From JANWWM01 sp046292465 (GTDB lineage: Bacteria; Bacteroidota; Chlorobiia; Chlorobiales; Thermochlorobacteraceae): 64,000 nt of DNA. Position 1 is the first letter of the stretch; the number at the start of each line of letters is the position of its first letter. The stretch spans positions 62,001-126,000 of the forward strand of contig JBKBRB010000004.1 of the NCBI GenBank assembly GCA_046292465.1, read 5' to 3'. The position numbers and the translations under genes were made by a program. Positions 42,540 to 51,407 of the stretch are shown here, in pieces. The notes beneath the pieces are model-generated. The model saw only the letters and a list, made by a program, of their open reading frames with translations. It searched no databases and was not told the DNA's origin.

Positions 42540-44024
42540 ATGACTTTTCAAAACTATATTGGCGGCAAGTGGAAGCCGTCGTCATCACAAGAAACCTTTC
42601 TTAACATCAATCCTGCTAACACCGACGACCTTATCGGCACATTTCCACAATCCACACAAAGCGACGTGCAAGAAGCGGCAGAAGTTGCACGCGAAGCTTA
42701 CAAAACATGGCGACTCACGCCCGCCCCAAAGCGCGGCGACATCATACGAAAAGCCGGCATGATTTTAGAAGCACGCAAAAACGAGCTTGCTCGAGAAATG
42801 ACACGCGAAATGGGCAAAGTCTTCGCCGAAACCAAAGGCGACGTGCAAGAAGGCATCGACACTGCCTACTACGCCGCCACCGAAGGCAGACGGCTTTTCG
42901 GACACACCGTTCCTTCTGAACTCTCCAACAAATTTGCGATGAGCATTCGCCAACCGATTGGCGTTGCAGGGTGCATTACGCCTTGGAACTTTCCGCTTGC
43001 CATTCCAACGTGGAAAATTTTTCCTGCGCTCTTGTGCGGAAATACGGTTGTCTTCAAGCCTGCGATGGAAACACCGAAAACCGCACATCTCTTCGTTGAA
43101 GTGCTGATTGAAGCCGGCATTCCCGAAGGCGTTATCAATTTGGTTCACGGCGGCGACGAAGCCGGAAAAGCCGTCGTCGATAATCCGCACATCAATCTAA
43201 TTTCCTTTACTGGCTCATCTCAAACTGGGGCAATCGTTGCACAAAATTGTGCGAAGCAACATAAGCGCGTTTCGCTTGAAATGGGCGGAAAGAATGCCGT
43301 TGTGCTCATGGACGATGCCGATTTGAAACTCGCGCTCGACGGCGTTATTTGGGGCGCATTCGGCACAACCGGACAACGATGCACCGCTACCAGCCGACTG
43401 CTCTTACACGAATCCATTCATGACCAATTTCTCGAGATGCTCGTTAAACGCACCGAACAACTCAAACTTGGCGATGGCAATCAAGAAGGCACTGATGTCG
43501 GTCCCGTAATCAACGACGCACAACTTCAACGCATTTTGAATTACATCGAAATCGGCAAAAGCGAAGGCGCAACATGCCTCATCGGCGGCAAACGCGCTTC
43601 TGGCAAGGGATTAGAGAAAGGCTACTTCATTGAACCGACGATTTTCACCCACGTCACACCCGAACATCGCATTGCACAAGAAGAAATTTTCGGTCCTGTG
43701 CTTTCGGTCATCAAGTTCAAGACCTTTGATGAAGCCGTTCAGATTCTCAACGGTGTGCGCTATGGACTTTCATCGTCGCTCTATACCAAAAATGTCAATC
43801 TTGCTTTTCAAGCCATGCGCGATTTTGAAGCAGGCATTACCTACATCAACGCGCCAACGATTGGTGCAGAAGCGCATTTGCCTTTCGGCGGCGTGAAAGA
43901 AACCGGCAACGGACATCGCGAAGGCGGTTGGCAGGTCTATGAATTTTTCAGCGAAACCAAAACGATTTACGTCGATTTCAGCGGCGCACTGCAACGCGCA
44001 CAAATTGATAACTACGACAAATAA
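42540..44024 (+). CDS. NAD(P)-dependent aldehyde dehydrogenase
   Basis: A 494-residue protein of the ALDH superfamily from the ATG at 42540 (MTFQNYIGGKW); the longer frame upstream is not conserved-looking. The Rossmann motif is FTGSSQTG, the catalytic Glu lies in LEMGGKNAVVLMDDAD, the Cys nucleophile in GTTGQRCTATSRLLL, and the end motif is EEIFGPVLSV. The closest groups are alpha-ketoglutaric semialdehyde and betaine/succinic semialdehyde types; the substrate is not fixed by the sequence. It is a stand-alone gene between a terminator and the M1 peptidase. Confidence 0.9.
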   Translation: MTFQNYIGGKWKPSSSQETFLNINPANTDDLIGTFPQSTQSDVQEAAEVAREAYKTWRLTPAPKRGDIIRKAGMILEARKNELAREMTREMGKVFAETKGDVQEGIDTAYYAATEGRRLFGHTVPSELSNKFAMSIRQPIGVAGCITPWNFPLAIPTWKIFPALLCGNTVVFKPAMETPKTAHLFVEVLIEAGIPEGVINLVHGGDEAGKAVVDNPHINLISFTGSSQTGAIVAQNCAKQHKRVSLEMGGKNAVVLMDDADLKLALDGVIWGAFGTTGQRCTATSRLLLHESIHDQFLEMLVKRTEQLKLGDGNQEGTDVGPVINDAQLQRILNYIEIGKSEGATCLIGGKRASGKGLEKGYFIEPTIFTHVTPEHRIAQEEIFGPVLSVIKFKTFDEAVQILNGVRYGLSSSLYTKNVNLAFQAMRDFEAGITYINAPTIGAEAHLPFGGVKETGNGHREGGWQVYEFFSETKTIYVDFSGALQRAQIDNYDK

Positions 44025-44031
44025 CCTCGCG

Positions 44032-46008
44032 CTATTTTGTCAGCACAAGTTTCTTCGTCTCTGAAAATTCTCCTGCTTTCAGGCGATAGAAATAAACGCC
44101 GCTTGCCAAACCATATTGCGCCGCATTGACTTGAACCGAATACACGCCCGGCGACTTGACTTGATTGACCAGCGTGGCAACTTTTCGTCCGAGCGCGTCA
44201 TAGAGCGAAAGTTCAACGGGCGCAGTTCTGCCGATTTCGTAGTTGATGGTGGTCGTCGGATTGAATGGATTCGGATAGTTTTGCAACAGTCGGAACTCAT
44301 ATCGTCCTGTTGAAAGGCGCGGGTTATCGCTGAGCGTAACGGGGAATCGCAAGACCCAACCGTTTTTATCGACCTCGAGTGTGTTCGGACGTTCGTTGAA
44401 GTAAAAGACAACCAGCGTATCGCGCGATTGGATATTGACGCGCTCAATTTGTGTGCCCGCGCTTGGCAGTTGAAAGAAAAGCTCGAGCGGCACTTTGAAG
44501 GTTTGTCCGGCTTGTGTCTGTTGCACGCGAACGCTGACGCGCCATTGCGCCCCTTCTTGCGCGCGCGACCAAGTTACATTGAAACGCGGCGCGCCTGTGC
44601 CATAAACCCATTGCTGAAAGAAGTCGCTGAGCGATGCCCCATAAACCGATTCCGCAACGGCTTTGAACTGCGCTGTATTGGCAACGCTATACTTATACTG
44701 CTCGCCATAAGTTTTCACAATTTGAAAAAAGAGACTATCGCCACAGAGATAGCGAAGTTGATGCAAAACCCACGCGCCTTTGCCGTAGACTTCGTCAATG
44801 AAATAGGGCGGGGGCGGATTGTAGACCGCATAAGTCCACTGATTCGGACGCAAGCGGCTTTGCATGTAGTTGTAAAGTCCCGTAAATCCTTGCTGGTGCT
44901 CGCGCCATAAGGCTTCAGTGTAAGTCGCAAAGCCTTCATTGAGCCATAAATCGGCGAAGGTTTCACACGTTACCATATTGCCCCACCAGTGGTGCGCAAG
45001 TTCATGCACAATCAAGTTTTGGCTTGAAAGCGAATTGCGGTGTAAAATGCTCATCGTTTGATGCTCCATTCCGCCGTAAGCAAACGGACGCACCGCCGCT
45101 TGACCATATTTCTCAAATGGATAAAGAATTTGAAAGCGATTTTCACACATGCCTATCATTGGCGCAACCAGACTAAATGAATTTTGTGCCGTCGGCAAAT
45201 CGCTTGCCCAAACGTAGTTCTCTGTTACAACCGTATCGCCATTCGGACGCACATAGTAGGTGTTGAATTGTTGATAGTTCGACGCCGCAAAGCACATGAG
45301 ATAGGTTGTAATTGGGTAATCGGTTTTCCAGTGATAGGTTCGTGTGTTGTTAGCGTTTGTGGTCAGGCTCACGAGCAAACCGTTGCTTGGTGCGACAATG
45401 CCTTGTGGCACGGTAATTTTCATTTCCATCGTTGCCTTGTCGTAAGGCTCATCGAAGCACGGCATCCAGTAGCGTGCGTCGTAGGGTTCAGACATCGTGT
45501 AAGCCAACGCGCCCGCGCCGCCACCTGTTTGTGCTGATGTGTAGAAATAGTAGCCATAACTTGGCGAACTGACTTGATACGCAATCGCAATTGTTACCGT
45601 ATCTTCGGCATAAAGCCATTGTGGAAATGTGATGTAGAGCGAATCGGTGCGCGAGAAGGTGAGCGGTGTGTTTTGCGGCTCCCACAGCACAGATTGAATG
45701 GTCATTTGATTGGCGTTCAGTGCGATGCGATTGATGGAATCACGTTGCACACGAAAGGTGATTCGATTCCTGCCCGTGAAACTGTTGCTCATCGGCAAGT
45801 TGATGTCTAAATCATATTTGAGAATGTCTATCGGTCGCGTGTAGAGGCGTGAGAACGATTGTGCCGTTGGATAAAGCGAAGGAATTTTTGCGCGACGGTT
45901 GAACGCGTTCATTTCCTTTGTGCGCACCTCGTCGATTTCCGTTGGCGTTTGTGCATTTAGAAGCGTTGCGTAAAGGATTGCGCTGAAAAAGAGTGTCAGA
46001 GTTTTCAT
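44032..46008 (-). CDS. M1-family metallopeptidase with type IX sorting domain
   Basis: A 658-residue protein from the ATG at 46008 with a signal peptide (MKTLTLFFSAILYATLLNAQ). The exopeptidase recognition motif is GGMEHQ (the GxMEN site, altered), and the zinc site is HELAHHWWGNM with Glu in LWLNEGFATYTE. The C-terminus carries a type IX secretion sorting domain, with LLQNYPNPFNPTTTINYEI, GRKVATLVN and GVYFYRLKAGEF. It should be exported by Sec and attached or released at the cell surface by T9SS. It probably trims peptides for nutrition. It lies back to back with ALDH by 7 bases (convergent). Confidence 0.93.
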   Translation of the reverse strand: MKTLTLFFSAILYATLLNAQTPTEIDEVRTKEMNAFNRRAKIPSLYPTAQSFSRLYTRPIDILKYDLDINLPMSNSFTGRNRITFRVQRDSINRIALNANQMTIQSVLWEPQNTPLTFSRTDSLYITFPQWLYAEDTVTIAIAYQVSSPSYGYYFYTSAQTGGGAGALAYTMSEPYDARYWMPCFDEPYDKATMEMKITVPQGIVAPSNGLLVSLTTNANNTRTYHWKTDYPITTYLMCFAASNYQQFNTYYVRPNGDTVVTENYVWASDLPTAQNSFSLVAPMIGMCENRFQILYPFEKYGQAAVRPFAYGGMEHQTMSILHRNSLSSQNLIVHELAHHWWGNMVTCETFADLWLNEGFATYTEALWREHQQGFTGLYNYMQSRLRPNQWTYAVYNPPPPYFIDEVYGKGAWVLHQLRYLCGDSLFFQIVKTYGEQYKYSVANTAQFKAVAESVYGASLSDFFQQWVYGTGAPRFNVTWSRAQEGAQWRVSVRVQQTQAGQTFKVPLELFFQLPSAGTQIERVNIQSRDTLVVFYFNERPNTLEVDKNGWVLRFPVTLSDNPRLSTGRYEFRLLQNYPNPFNPTTTINYEIGRTAPVELSLYDALGRKVATLVNQVKSPGVYSVQVNAAQYGLASGVYFYRLKAGEFSETKKLVLTK

Positions 46009-46066
46009 CTTTGTTGGTTGTATTGTTTGAGCCGAGAATTTATGAAAAAACATTTAACCTAATTCA

Positions 46067-47215
46067 ATGAAACTCGCCCTTGTTGGTCCTGCTTATCCGT
46101 TGCGCGGCGGAAACGCGCTCACGCTTGGCTATTTAGCCGAAGCCCTTTCAAAAGAGCATGAGGTTCATGTTGTTTCTTATTCGCGGCTTTATCCCAAACT
46201 CTTGTTTCCGGGAACGCGCATGGAAGATGTCAGCAAAACGCCGATGAAACCCACGAACCCTGAAACGACATACTTTCTGATTGATTGTATCAATCCGATT
46301 TCGTGGAAGCAAACCGCCGATTTCATCAATCGCTTGAAGCCTGATATGCTCGTAATGCAGTGGTGGAATTCCTTTTTCGGCGTGGCGCACCGTAGCATTC
46401 TCACTTTTGTTGACAAGCGGATTCCGATTTTCTACATTCCTGAAAATATCGTCTCGCACGAAGCCAGCGCGGTGAATTTGTTCTTAACCAAACTCGCACT
46501 TTCAAAAGCCGATTACTTTTTAACCTTCTCGCACAGCGTTGCCGAAGGCGTGCGTCGCCTCTATCCCAACAAGCCTGTATTTGAAGCGCAACTTCCAATT
46601 TTCGATTGCTTCAATCTCGAGCCTGACTTCGATAAAGTTGCCTTTGCGAAATCGCTCGGCTTGAAAAAGCGCGTCATTCTTTTTTTCGGATACATTCGCG
46701 AATACAAAGGCTTGATGACGCTCCTCGATGCGATGCCCGAAATTTTGAAGCGAATCGGAAGCGACACAACCTTGCTTATTGTCGGCGAGTTTTATGACAA
46801 GCGCGAAAAATATGATGCCAAAATTCAATCGCTTGGCATTTCGGCGCATGTCAAAATCGTCAGTGAGTTTGTGCCAAACGAGCAAGTGGGGCGATATTTT
46901 TCGGTGAGCGATGTGGTTGCCATGCCTTATCACTCGGGCACACAGAGCGGCATTTTGAGCATTGCGTATAGTTTCCGAAAGCCTGTGGTGATTACAAATG
47001 TCGGCGGCATTGCCGAAACGGTAATTGAAGGCGAAACAGGATTCATCATAGAGCCGCGCAATCCCTCTGCGCTTGCTGAAGCGATTGAAAAATTTTACAG
47101 CGCATTGCCGCATGTTGATTTTGAGCAAAACATCTTGCGCGTCGTGAGCGCGAACAACTTCGCCAAAACCTTGCAAGTCTTTCGTGATTTGGAAAGTGAA
47201 TTAAAATCGAGATGA
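46067..47215 (+). CDS. Glycosyltransferase family 4-like
   Basis: A 382-residue GT-B glycosyltransferase. The N-terminal domain has the GGNALTLGYLAEALSKEHEV pattern; the nucleotide-sugar side shows ILFFGYIREYKGLMTLLDAM and the C-terminal VVITNVGGIAETVIEGETGF with the catalytic Glu-type motif. It transfers sugars to a lipid or polysaccharide in the cytoplasm. Its stop overlaps the next methylase gene in an ATGA overlap. The acceptor cannot be read. Confidence 0.9.
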   Translation: MKLALVGPAYPLRGGNALTLGYLAEALSKEHEVHVVSYSRLYPKLLFPGTRMEDVSKTPMKPTNPETTYFLIDCINPISWKQTADFINRLKPDMLVMQWWNSFFGVAHRSILTFVDKRIPIFYIPENIVSHEASAVNLFLTKLALSKADYFLTFSHSVAEGVRRLYPNKPVFEAQLPIFDCFNLEPDFDKVAFAKSLGLKKRVILFFGYIREYKGLMTLLDAMPEILKRIGSDTTLLIVGEFYDKREKYDAKIQSLGISAHVKIVSEFVPNEQVGRYFSVSDVVAMPYHSGTQSGILSIAYSFRKPVVITNVGGIAETVIEGETGFIIEPRNPSALAEAIEKFYSALPHVDFEQNILRVVSANNFAKTLQVFRDLESELKSR

Positions 47216-48411
47216 ACGTCAAAACGCTGGGACAAGTCTTTACGCCGCCTTCCATTGTCAGCCTGATGCTGTCACTTCGGCAAAATTCAGGACGTGTTCT
47301 AGAACCCTCGTGCGGCAACGGCGCATTTTCAAGCGTAATTTCAAACTGCCTTGCCATTGAACTCGATTCCACAAAAGCCCCACCAGACGCGCTCGTGATG
47401 GATTTCTTCGACTTCGCCACCTCCGAAAAATTTGAGACAATCATTGGCAATCCGCCTTATGTGCGCTTTCAAGACATCGCTCCCGAAACCAAACAGAAAC
47501 TTTCACTCACACGCTTTGACGCACGAACCAACCTCTACCTTTTCTTCATTGAAAAATGCGTTGAGCATCTTGCGCCACACGGCGAATTGATTTTTATTAC
47601 CCCGCGCGATTTCCTCAAAGCTACATCAAGCCGAAAACTTAACGCTTGGCTCTTTGCGCAAGGCACCATCACACATTGGATTGAACTCGGCGACCAGCGC
47701 ATCTTTCAAGGCTACACACCCAACTGCGCCATCTGGCGATTTGAATTACATAACTTTTCACGAAAGACACACTTCACAAACGAACGCGGACAAACCCAGA
47801 CGCGCACGTTTGCTTGCGTCAATGGACAACTCCTCTTCCTCAAAGCCGATTATACTGTTGCGTTCAGCGATGTTTTCTTCGTGAAAGTTGGCGCCGTCAG
47901 CGGCGATGACGAAGTTTTCACTCACAATGAGTTCGGAAACCGTGATTTTGTTTGCTCCACCACCGCCAAAGATGGCAAAACGCGCCGCATGATTTTCAAC
48001 ATCAAACACCCATACCTTGAACCTTTCAAATCGCGACTGCTCTCGCGCCGCATCAAGGCGTTTGATGAATCAAATTGGTGGACTTGGGGACGCGTGCATT
48101 ATCAAAGTTCCGAAAAGCGTCTGTATGTAAATTGCAAAACGCGAAATCCTCGCCCGTTTTTTCTTCATGCGTGCAACGACTACGATGGCTCGGTGTTGGC
48201 GATTTTTCCGAAACAGCAAACTGCTGATTTGCACACGCTTTGCGCTATGCTCAACAATGTCGATTGGCGCGAACTCGGCTTTATGTGCGACGGACGATTT
48301 CTCTTTTCGCAACGCGCCTTGGAACAGTGCCTTTTGCCTGAAGCCTTTCGTGCTTATGCGAAGCCTTATCCAATGTTTGAATACAGTTCGCGCTTTCATC
48401 TTGTAGATTAG
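47212..48411 (+). CDS. N6-adenine DNA methyltransferase, gamma-class (M.TaqI-like), apparently orphan
   Basis: A 399-residue class I methyltransferase. Motif X is TLGQVFTPPSIV, motif I is VLEPSCGNGAF, and the catalytic motif IV is IGNPPYVRF, the gamma-class order (AdoMet, catalytic, recognition). The C-terminal 200 residues would be the target recognition domain. It methylates adenine in DNA. No restriction endonuclease gene is next to it; the neighbours are a glycosyltransferase (ATGA overlap) and a ferredoxin. It therefore may be a stand-alone or regulatory methylase. Confidence 0.88.
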   Translation: MNVKTLGQVFTPPSIVSLMLSLRQNSGRVLEPSCGNGAFSSVISNCLAIELDSTKAPPDALVMDFFDFATSEKFETIIGNPPYVRFQDIAPETKQKLSLTRFDARTNLYLFFIEKCVEHLAPHGELIFITPRDFLKATSSRKLNAWLFAQGTITHWIELGDQRIFQGYTPNCAIWRFELHNFSRKTHFTNERGQTQTRTFACVNGQLLFLKADYTVAFSDVFFVKVGAVSGDDEVFTHNEFGNRDFVCSTTAKDGKTRRMIFNIKHPYLEPFKSRLLSRRIKAFDESNWWTWGRVHYQSSEKRLYVNCKTRNPRPFFLHACNDYDGSVLAIFPKQQTADLHTLCAMLNNVDWRELGFMCDGRFLFSQRALEQCLLPEAFRAYAKPYPMFEYSSRFHLVD

Positions 48412-48476
48412 TCAGCCGCGCTCACTTTGAAAGAAGCCGTTGAAAGCATTATGTTTCCGTTTCTAAACATTGACAA

Positions 48477-48815
48477 ATGGAATCGCAAAAGCCTATCGTT
48501 TATATTTGCACCAACCTTCGCCCTGAACATTCACCGAAACCCTCTTGCGCTCGGCGTGGCTCGGAAAAATTCTTGGAGATTTTCAAGCGCGAACTTCAAG
48601 CCAATCAATGCGAACACTTGATTGACGTTGAAAACAGCAGTTGCTTGGGCGCGTGCGAAGATGGCGCAACGGTAATGTTTTTTGAGGAACAAATTTGGTA
48701 TGGCAATGTTCAAGAAAGTGATATTGCGCGAATCGTGAAAGAGCATATCAAGGAAGGAAAACCGGTCGAAGAACTCTTCATTAAACGCTTAATGCAGCGA
48801 CGCCGACCTGTGTAA
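48477..48815 (+). CDS. Thioredoxin-like [2Fe-2S] ferredoxin
   Basis: A 112-residue protein with the cluster-binding cysteine pattern Cys11, Cys24, Cys56 and Cys60 (VYICTNLRP, SSCLGACEDG), like the Shethna/thioredoxin-fold ferredoxins. It transfers single electrons in the cytoplasm; the partner is unknown. The C-terminal 25 residues are helical and basic. It is between the orphan methylase and the peroxiredoxin gene on the same strand. Confidence 0.88.
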   Translation: MESQKPIVYICTNLRPEHSPKPSCARRGSEKFLEIFKRELQANQCEHLIDVENSSCLGACEDGATVMFFEEQIWYGNVQESDIARIVKEHIKEGKPVEELFIKRLMQRRRPV

Positions 48816-48923
48816 TTGATTATCAAATGTTAATTTTGATTGCACTTACAAAATTCGCATCATTCTACTTGCTTGCGCCAAGTGCGCGGCACTTTTTCAT
48901 AACACAATCACAGGAGAACCAAA

Positions 48924-49385
48924 ATGGCACTTCAAGTTGGCGACCTCGCCCCTGACTTTGAACTCGATTCCACCGACGGCACGAAGGTGAAACTTTCCGA
49001 TTTCAGAGGAAAGAAAAACGTGCTTCTTTCATTTTATCCGCTTGATTTCACGCCCGTTTGCACAGCGCAAAATTGCTCTTACTCGCAGGATTACAATCGT
49101 TATGAACAGCTTGGCGTGGTTGTGCTTCCGATTTCCGCCGATTCAAAATTCGCCCATCAAGCCTTTCGCGAGAAATACAACATGCAACACCATTTGCTTT
49201 CCGACATTCACCGCGACGCGATTAAGAAGTATGATGTTCTCTTTGAGCCGCTCAATGTGAGCAAACGCGCTTATTTCCTTGTTGGCATGGATGGCAAAAT
49301 CAAGTGGTTTCATATTGAAAAGGAACTCAAAGATAGCCGCACCGACGACGAACTCATCGCCGCCATTAAGCAAGCCTTGAATTAA
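48924..49385 (+). CDS. Peroxiredoxin (AhpE/PrxQ-like)
   Basis: A 153-residue thioredoxin-fold peroxidase with an AGGAG box 7 bases before the ATG. The peroxidatic Cys is in DFTPVCTAQNCSYSQDY, with a possible resolving Cys five residues on. Family length is normal. It reduces hydrogen peroxide or organic peroxides using cytoplasmic thiol donors. There is no signal sequence, unlike the lipoprotein peroxiredoxin at 26.8 kb, so the two guard different compartments. Confidence 0.93.
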   Translation: MALQVGDLAPDFELDSTDGTKVKLSDFRGKKNVLLSFYPLDFTPVCTAQNCSYSQDYNRYEQLGVVVLPISADSKFAHQAFREKYNMQHHLLSDIHRDAIKKYDVLFEPLNVSKRAYFLVGMDGKIKWFHIEKELKDSRTDDELIAAIKQALN

Positions 49386-49392
49386 CCTGCTT

Positions 49393-49425
49393 CCCCTTGC
49401 TCGAGTCGCGTTCTTGTGCAAGGGG
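49393..49425 (+). terminator. Hairpin after the peroxiredoxin gene
   Basis: CCCCTTGC/GCAAGGGG with a 17-base loop, 8 bases after the stop codon. The T tract afterwards is short (CTCTT), so termination may be weak. Confidence 0.5.
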
Positions 49426-49463
49426 CTCTTAACCTTCAAATTCAAAAACCGACAGAATCACAC

Positions 49464-50102
49464 ATGGCAAAACTTATTCTTATTCGGCATGGCGAATCGC
49501 AATGGAATTTGGAAAACCGCTTCACAGGTTGGGTCGATGTGCCGCTTACCGACAAAGGAAGACGCGAGGCACGCGAAGCCGGCAAAAAAATTCGGTCGAT
49601 TCAAATTGATTTTGGCTACACATCGGTGCTTTATCGCGCCATTGAAACGCACATTCTTGTGCTCACCGAAGCCCAGCAACTCGACCGCGTTCCGACTTAC
49701 TTCAACAAAGCCCTCAACGAACGCCACTACGGCGCACTGCAAGGACTTAACAAAGCCGAAACCGCTCAAAAATTCGGCGAAGAACAAGTGAAAATTTGGC
49801 GACGCAGTTACGACATTCCGCCACCTGCCGACAAAACCGACCTCAATCCCGATGGCTATACCGAAAGCCTCAAAGACACTGCCGCGCGCGCCGTCCCTTA
49901 CTTCGAACAAGAAATTTTACCGAAAGTCGTTTCAGGAAAAAATGTGCTCATCTCTGCGCACGGCAACAGCCTTCGCGCCATCGTGATGAAACTCGATAAC
50001 CTGACGAAAGAACAAGTCTTGGAACTTAACATCGCCAATGGCGTTCCGATTGTCTATGATTACGACGGCGAACGAATTGTCAAGAAAGAGATTTTAGGCT
50101 AA
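49464..50102 (+). CDS. gpmA: 2,3-bisphosphoglycerate-dependent phosphoglycerate mutase
   Basis: A 212-residue histidine phosphatase superfamily protein from the ATG at 49464. The catalytic motif RHGESQWNLENRFTGWVDV, and ALNERHYGALQGLNKAE with second site ISAHGNSLRAIVM are diagnostic of GpmA. It interconverts 3- and 2-phosphoglycerate in glycolysis. It is shorter than E. coli GpmA (250), lacking much of the C-terminal tail but with all catalytic motifs, so it is a short form rather than broken. Confidence 0.93.
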   Translation: MAKLILIRHGESQWNLENRFTGWVDVPLTDKGRREAREAGKKIRSIQIDFGYTSVLYRAIETHILVLTEAQQLDRVPTYFNKALNERHYGALQGLNKAETAQKFGEEQVKIWRRSYDIPPPADKTDLNPDGYTESLKDTAARAVPYFEQEILPKVVSGKNVLISAHGNSLRAIVMKLDNLTKEQVLELNIANGVPIVYDYDGERIVKKEILG

Positions 50103-50126
50103 GCACAGTTCACTCACCTCAAAGAC

Positions 50127-51407
50127 ATGCAACTACAGTTTTTCTCAAATCCCAAACTGCCCGAAACCACTGACGCACCTGCTTTGGTAAGTTTCAGAGA
50201 AATTGTTTCTGAAATCACAGACACTGCCTACCTCACCCACAGCATTTATTACTATCCTGCCAAATTTATCCCCCAAGTTGTCCGATTTTGCATCAACCAA
50301 TACACGAAAGAAGGCGATTGGATACTCGACCCTTTTGCAGGCTCAGCCACCGTCGGACTTGAAGCTTATTTGTGCAAACGCAACTGTGTGCTGCTGGATT
50401 TGAATCCGTTGCTGAACGAGATTGTGCCGATTAAAATCTACCGTGCTTCAGAAGTGCCCTCGCATGCCAGACTTGATGCGATTTTATCCTCGTTTAACCC
50501 TGCGTCTGCTCCGAAGTTTTATCCTCAATGGTCAAACATACGCTATTGGTATCCTGATGACCTCTTTGAAGCATTGGCTTCATATTGGGGCTGGCTAAAA
50601 GGCTTAGAACCAAGTGTTTATGCGCACATCATTCAAGCATCGTTGATAAAAGCAAGCAAGTATTTTTCGCTTGCAGAACATAAAACGCCCAAACTTTTTC
50701 GTTCGAAGTCGAAGATTAAGTTCGTTGATGGTTTGTTGAAGCAAAATTGGCGAGAAGCATTAAAATCCATGATTTATGACGTCTCTCACAAAAATCTTGA
50801 AAGCATTTCAGCATTGGTTCGCAGAACGAGAGGTTTTAATGTCGCAGTCTCTTACTTTGGCGGCGTAGATTCTTCCTCATTTCTGCCGCCGTTGGAGCAC
50901 AGCGTCGATTGCATCATCACTTCTCCGCCTTATTTGCAAGCACAGGAGTATGTTCGCACATTCAAACTTGACCTTTACTGGCTTGGCTACACGGAAGCCG
51001 AAGTGAAATCCATTTCCGCACTTGAAATTCCTTACCGAAAGCCAACAAGACTTATCACAACGCCGACCATTCAACAGGTAAAATCGGAACTTTCACGAGA
51101 GGATTTGCTCCAATGTATTGACTCTTATTTTTGTCATACCATTGGTGCGTTAGAGAACGCCACCAAACGCTTAAAGCAAGGCGGAACGCTTTGTGTGTTT
51201 ATCGGCAACCCAAAAGCCGACGGAGTTGAAATTCCAATATGGAAAGTTTTGAAAGAGCATTTCTCCCAACAGGGATTTGAAGTGATAAGCATTTTTGAAG
51301 ACCGTATTCAAACCCGACAACTTTTTCGAGCAAGAAAAAATAAAAATCCTGACGGAATGAAGTCTGAATTTTTAATCGTATTGAAAAAATCCGTTGAAGC
51401 GTCTTGA
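50127..51407 (+). CDS. Type II DNA methyltransferase, alpha-like N4-cytosine or N6-adenine
   Basis: A 426-residue methyltransferase. The AdoMet motif I is ILDPFAGSATVGLEA (residues 67-80); the catalytic motif ITSPPY lies at 264-269, and nearly 200 residues between hold the probable target recognition domain. That order (AdoMet, recognition, catalytic) fits the alpha class, and SPPY suggests N4-cytosine specificity. Its stop overlaps the next gene (ATGA), which looks like its restriction partner. The sequence specificity is not readable. Confidence 0.88.
   Translation: MQLQFFSNPKLPETTDAPALVSFREIVSEITDTAYLTHSIYYYPAKFIPQVVRFCINQYTKEGDWILDPFAGSATVGLEAYLCKRNCVLLDLNPLLNEIVPIKIYRASEVPSHARLDAILSSFNPASAPKFYPQWSNIRYWYPDDLFEALASYWGWLKGLEPSVYAHIIQASLIKASKYFSLAEHKTPKLFRSKSKIKFVDGLLKQNWREALKSMIYDVSHKNLESISALVRRTRGFNVAVSYFGGVDSSSFLPPLEHSVDCIITSPPYLQAQEYVRTFKLDLYWLGYTEAEVKSISALEIPYRKPTRLITTPTIQQVKSELSREDLLQCIDSYFCHTIGALENATKRLKQGGTLCVFIGNPKADGVEIPIWKVLKEHFSQQGFEVISIFEDRIQTRQLFRARKNKNPDGMKSEFLIVLKKSVEAS

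Noticed and set aside
42540..44024. Link between the aldehyde dehydrogenase and the microcompartment vertex genes.
   Set aside because: Aldehyde dehydrogenases are typical microcompartment cargo, but this one is 39 kb away, has no visible encapsulation tail and belongs to another gene group.
46520..47176. A 218-residue minus-strand frame inside the glycosyltransferase gene.
   Set aside because: The plus-strand GT-B motifs explain the region; the antisense frame is a codon-bias shadow.
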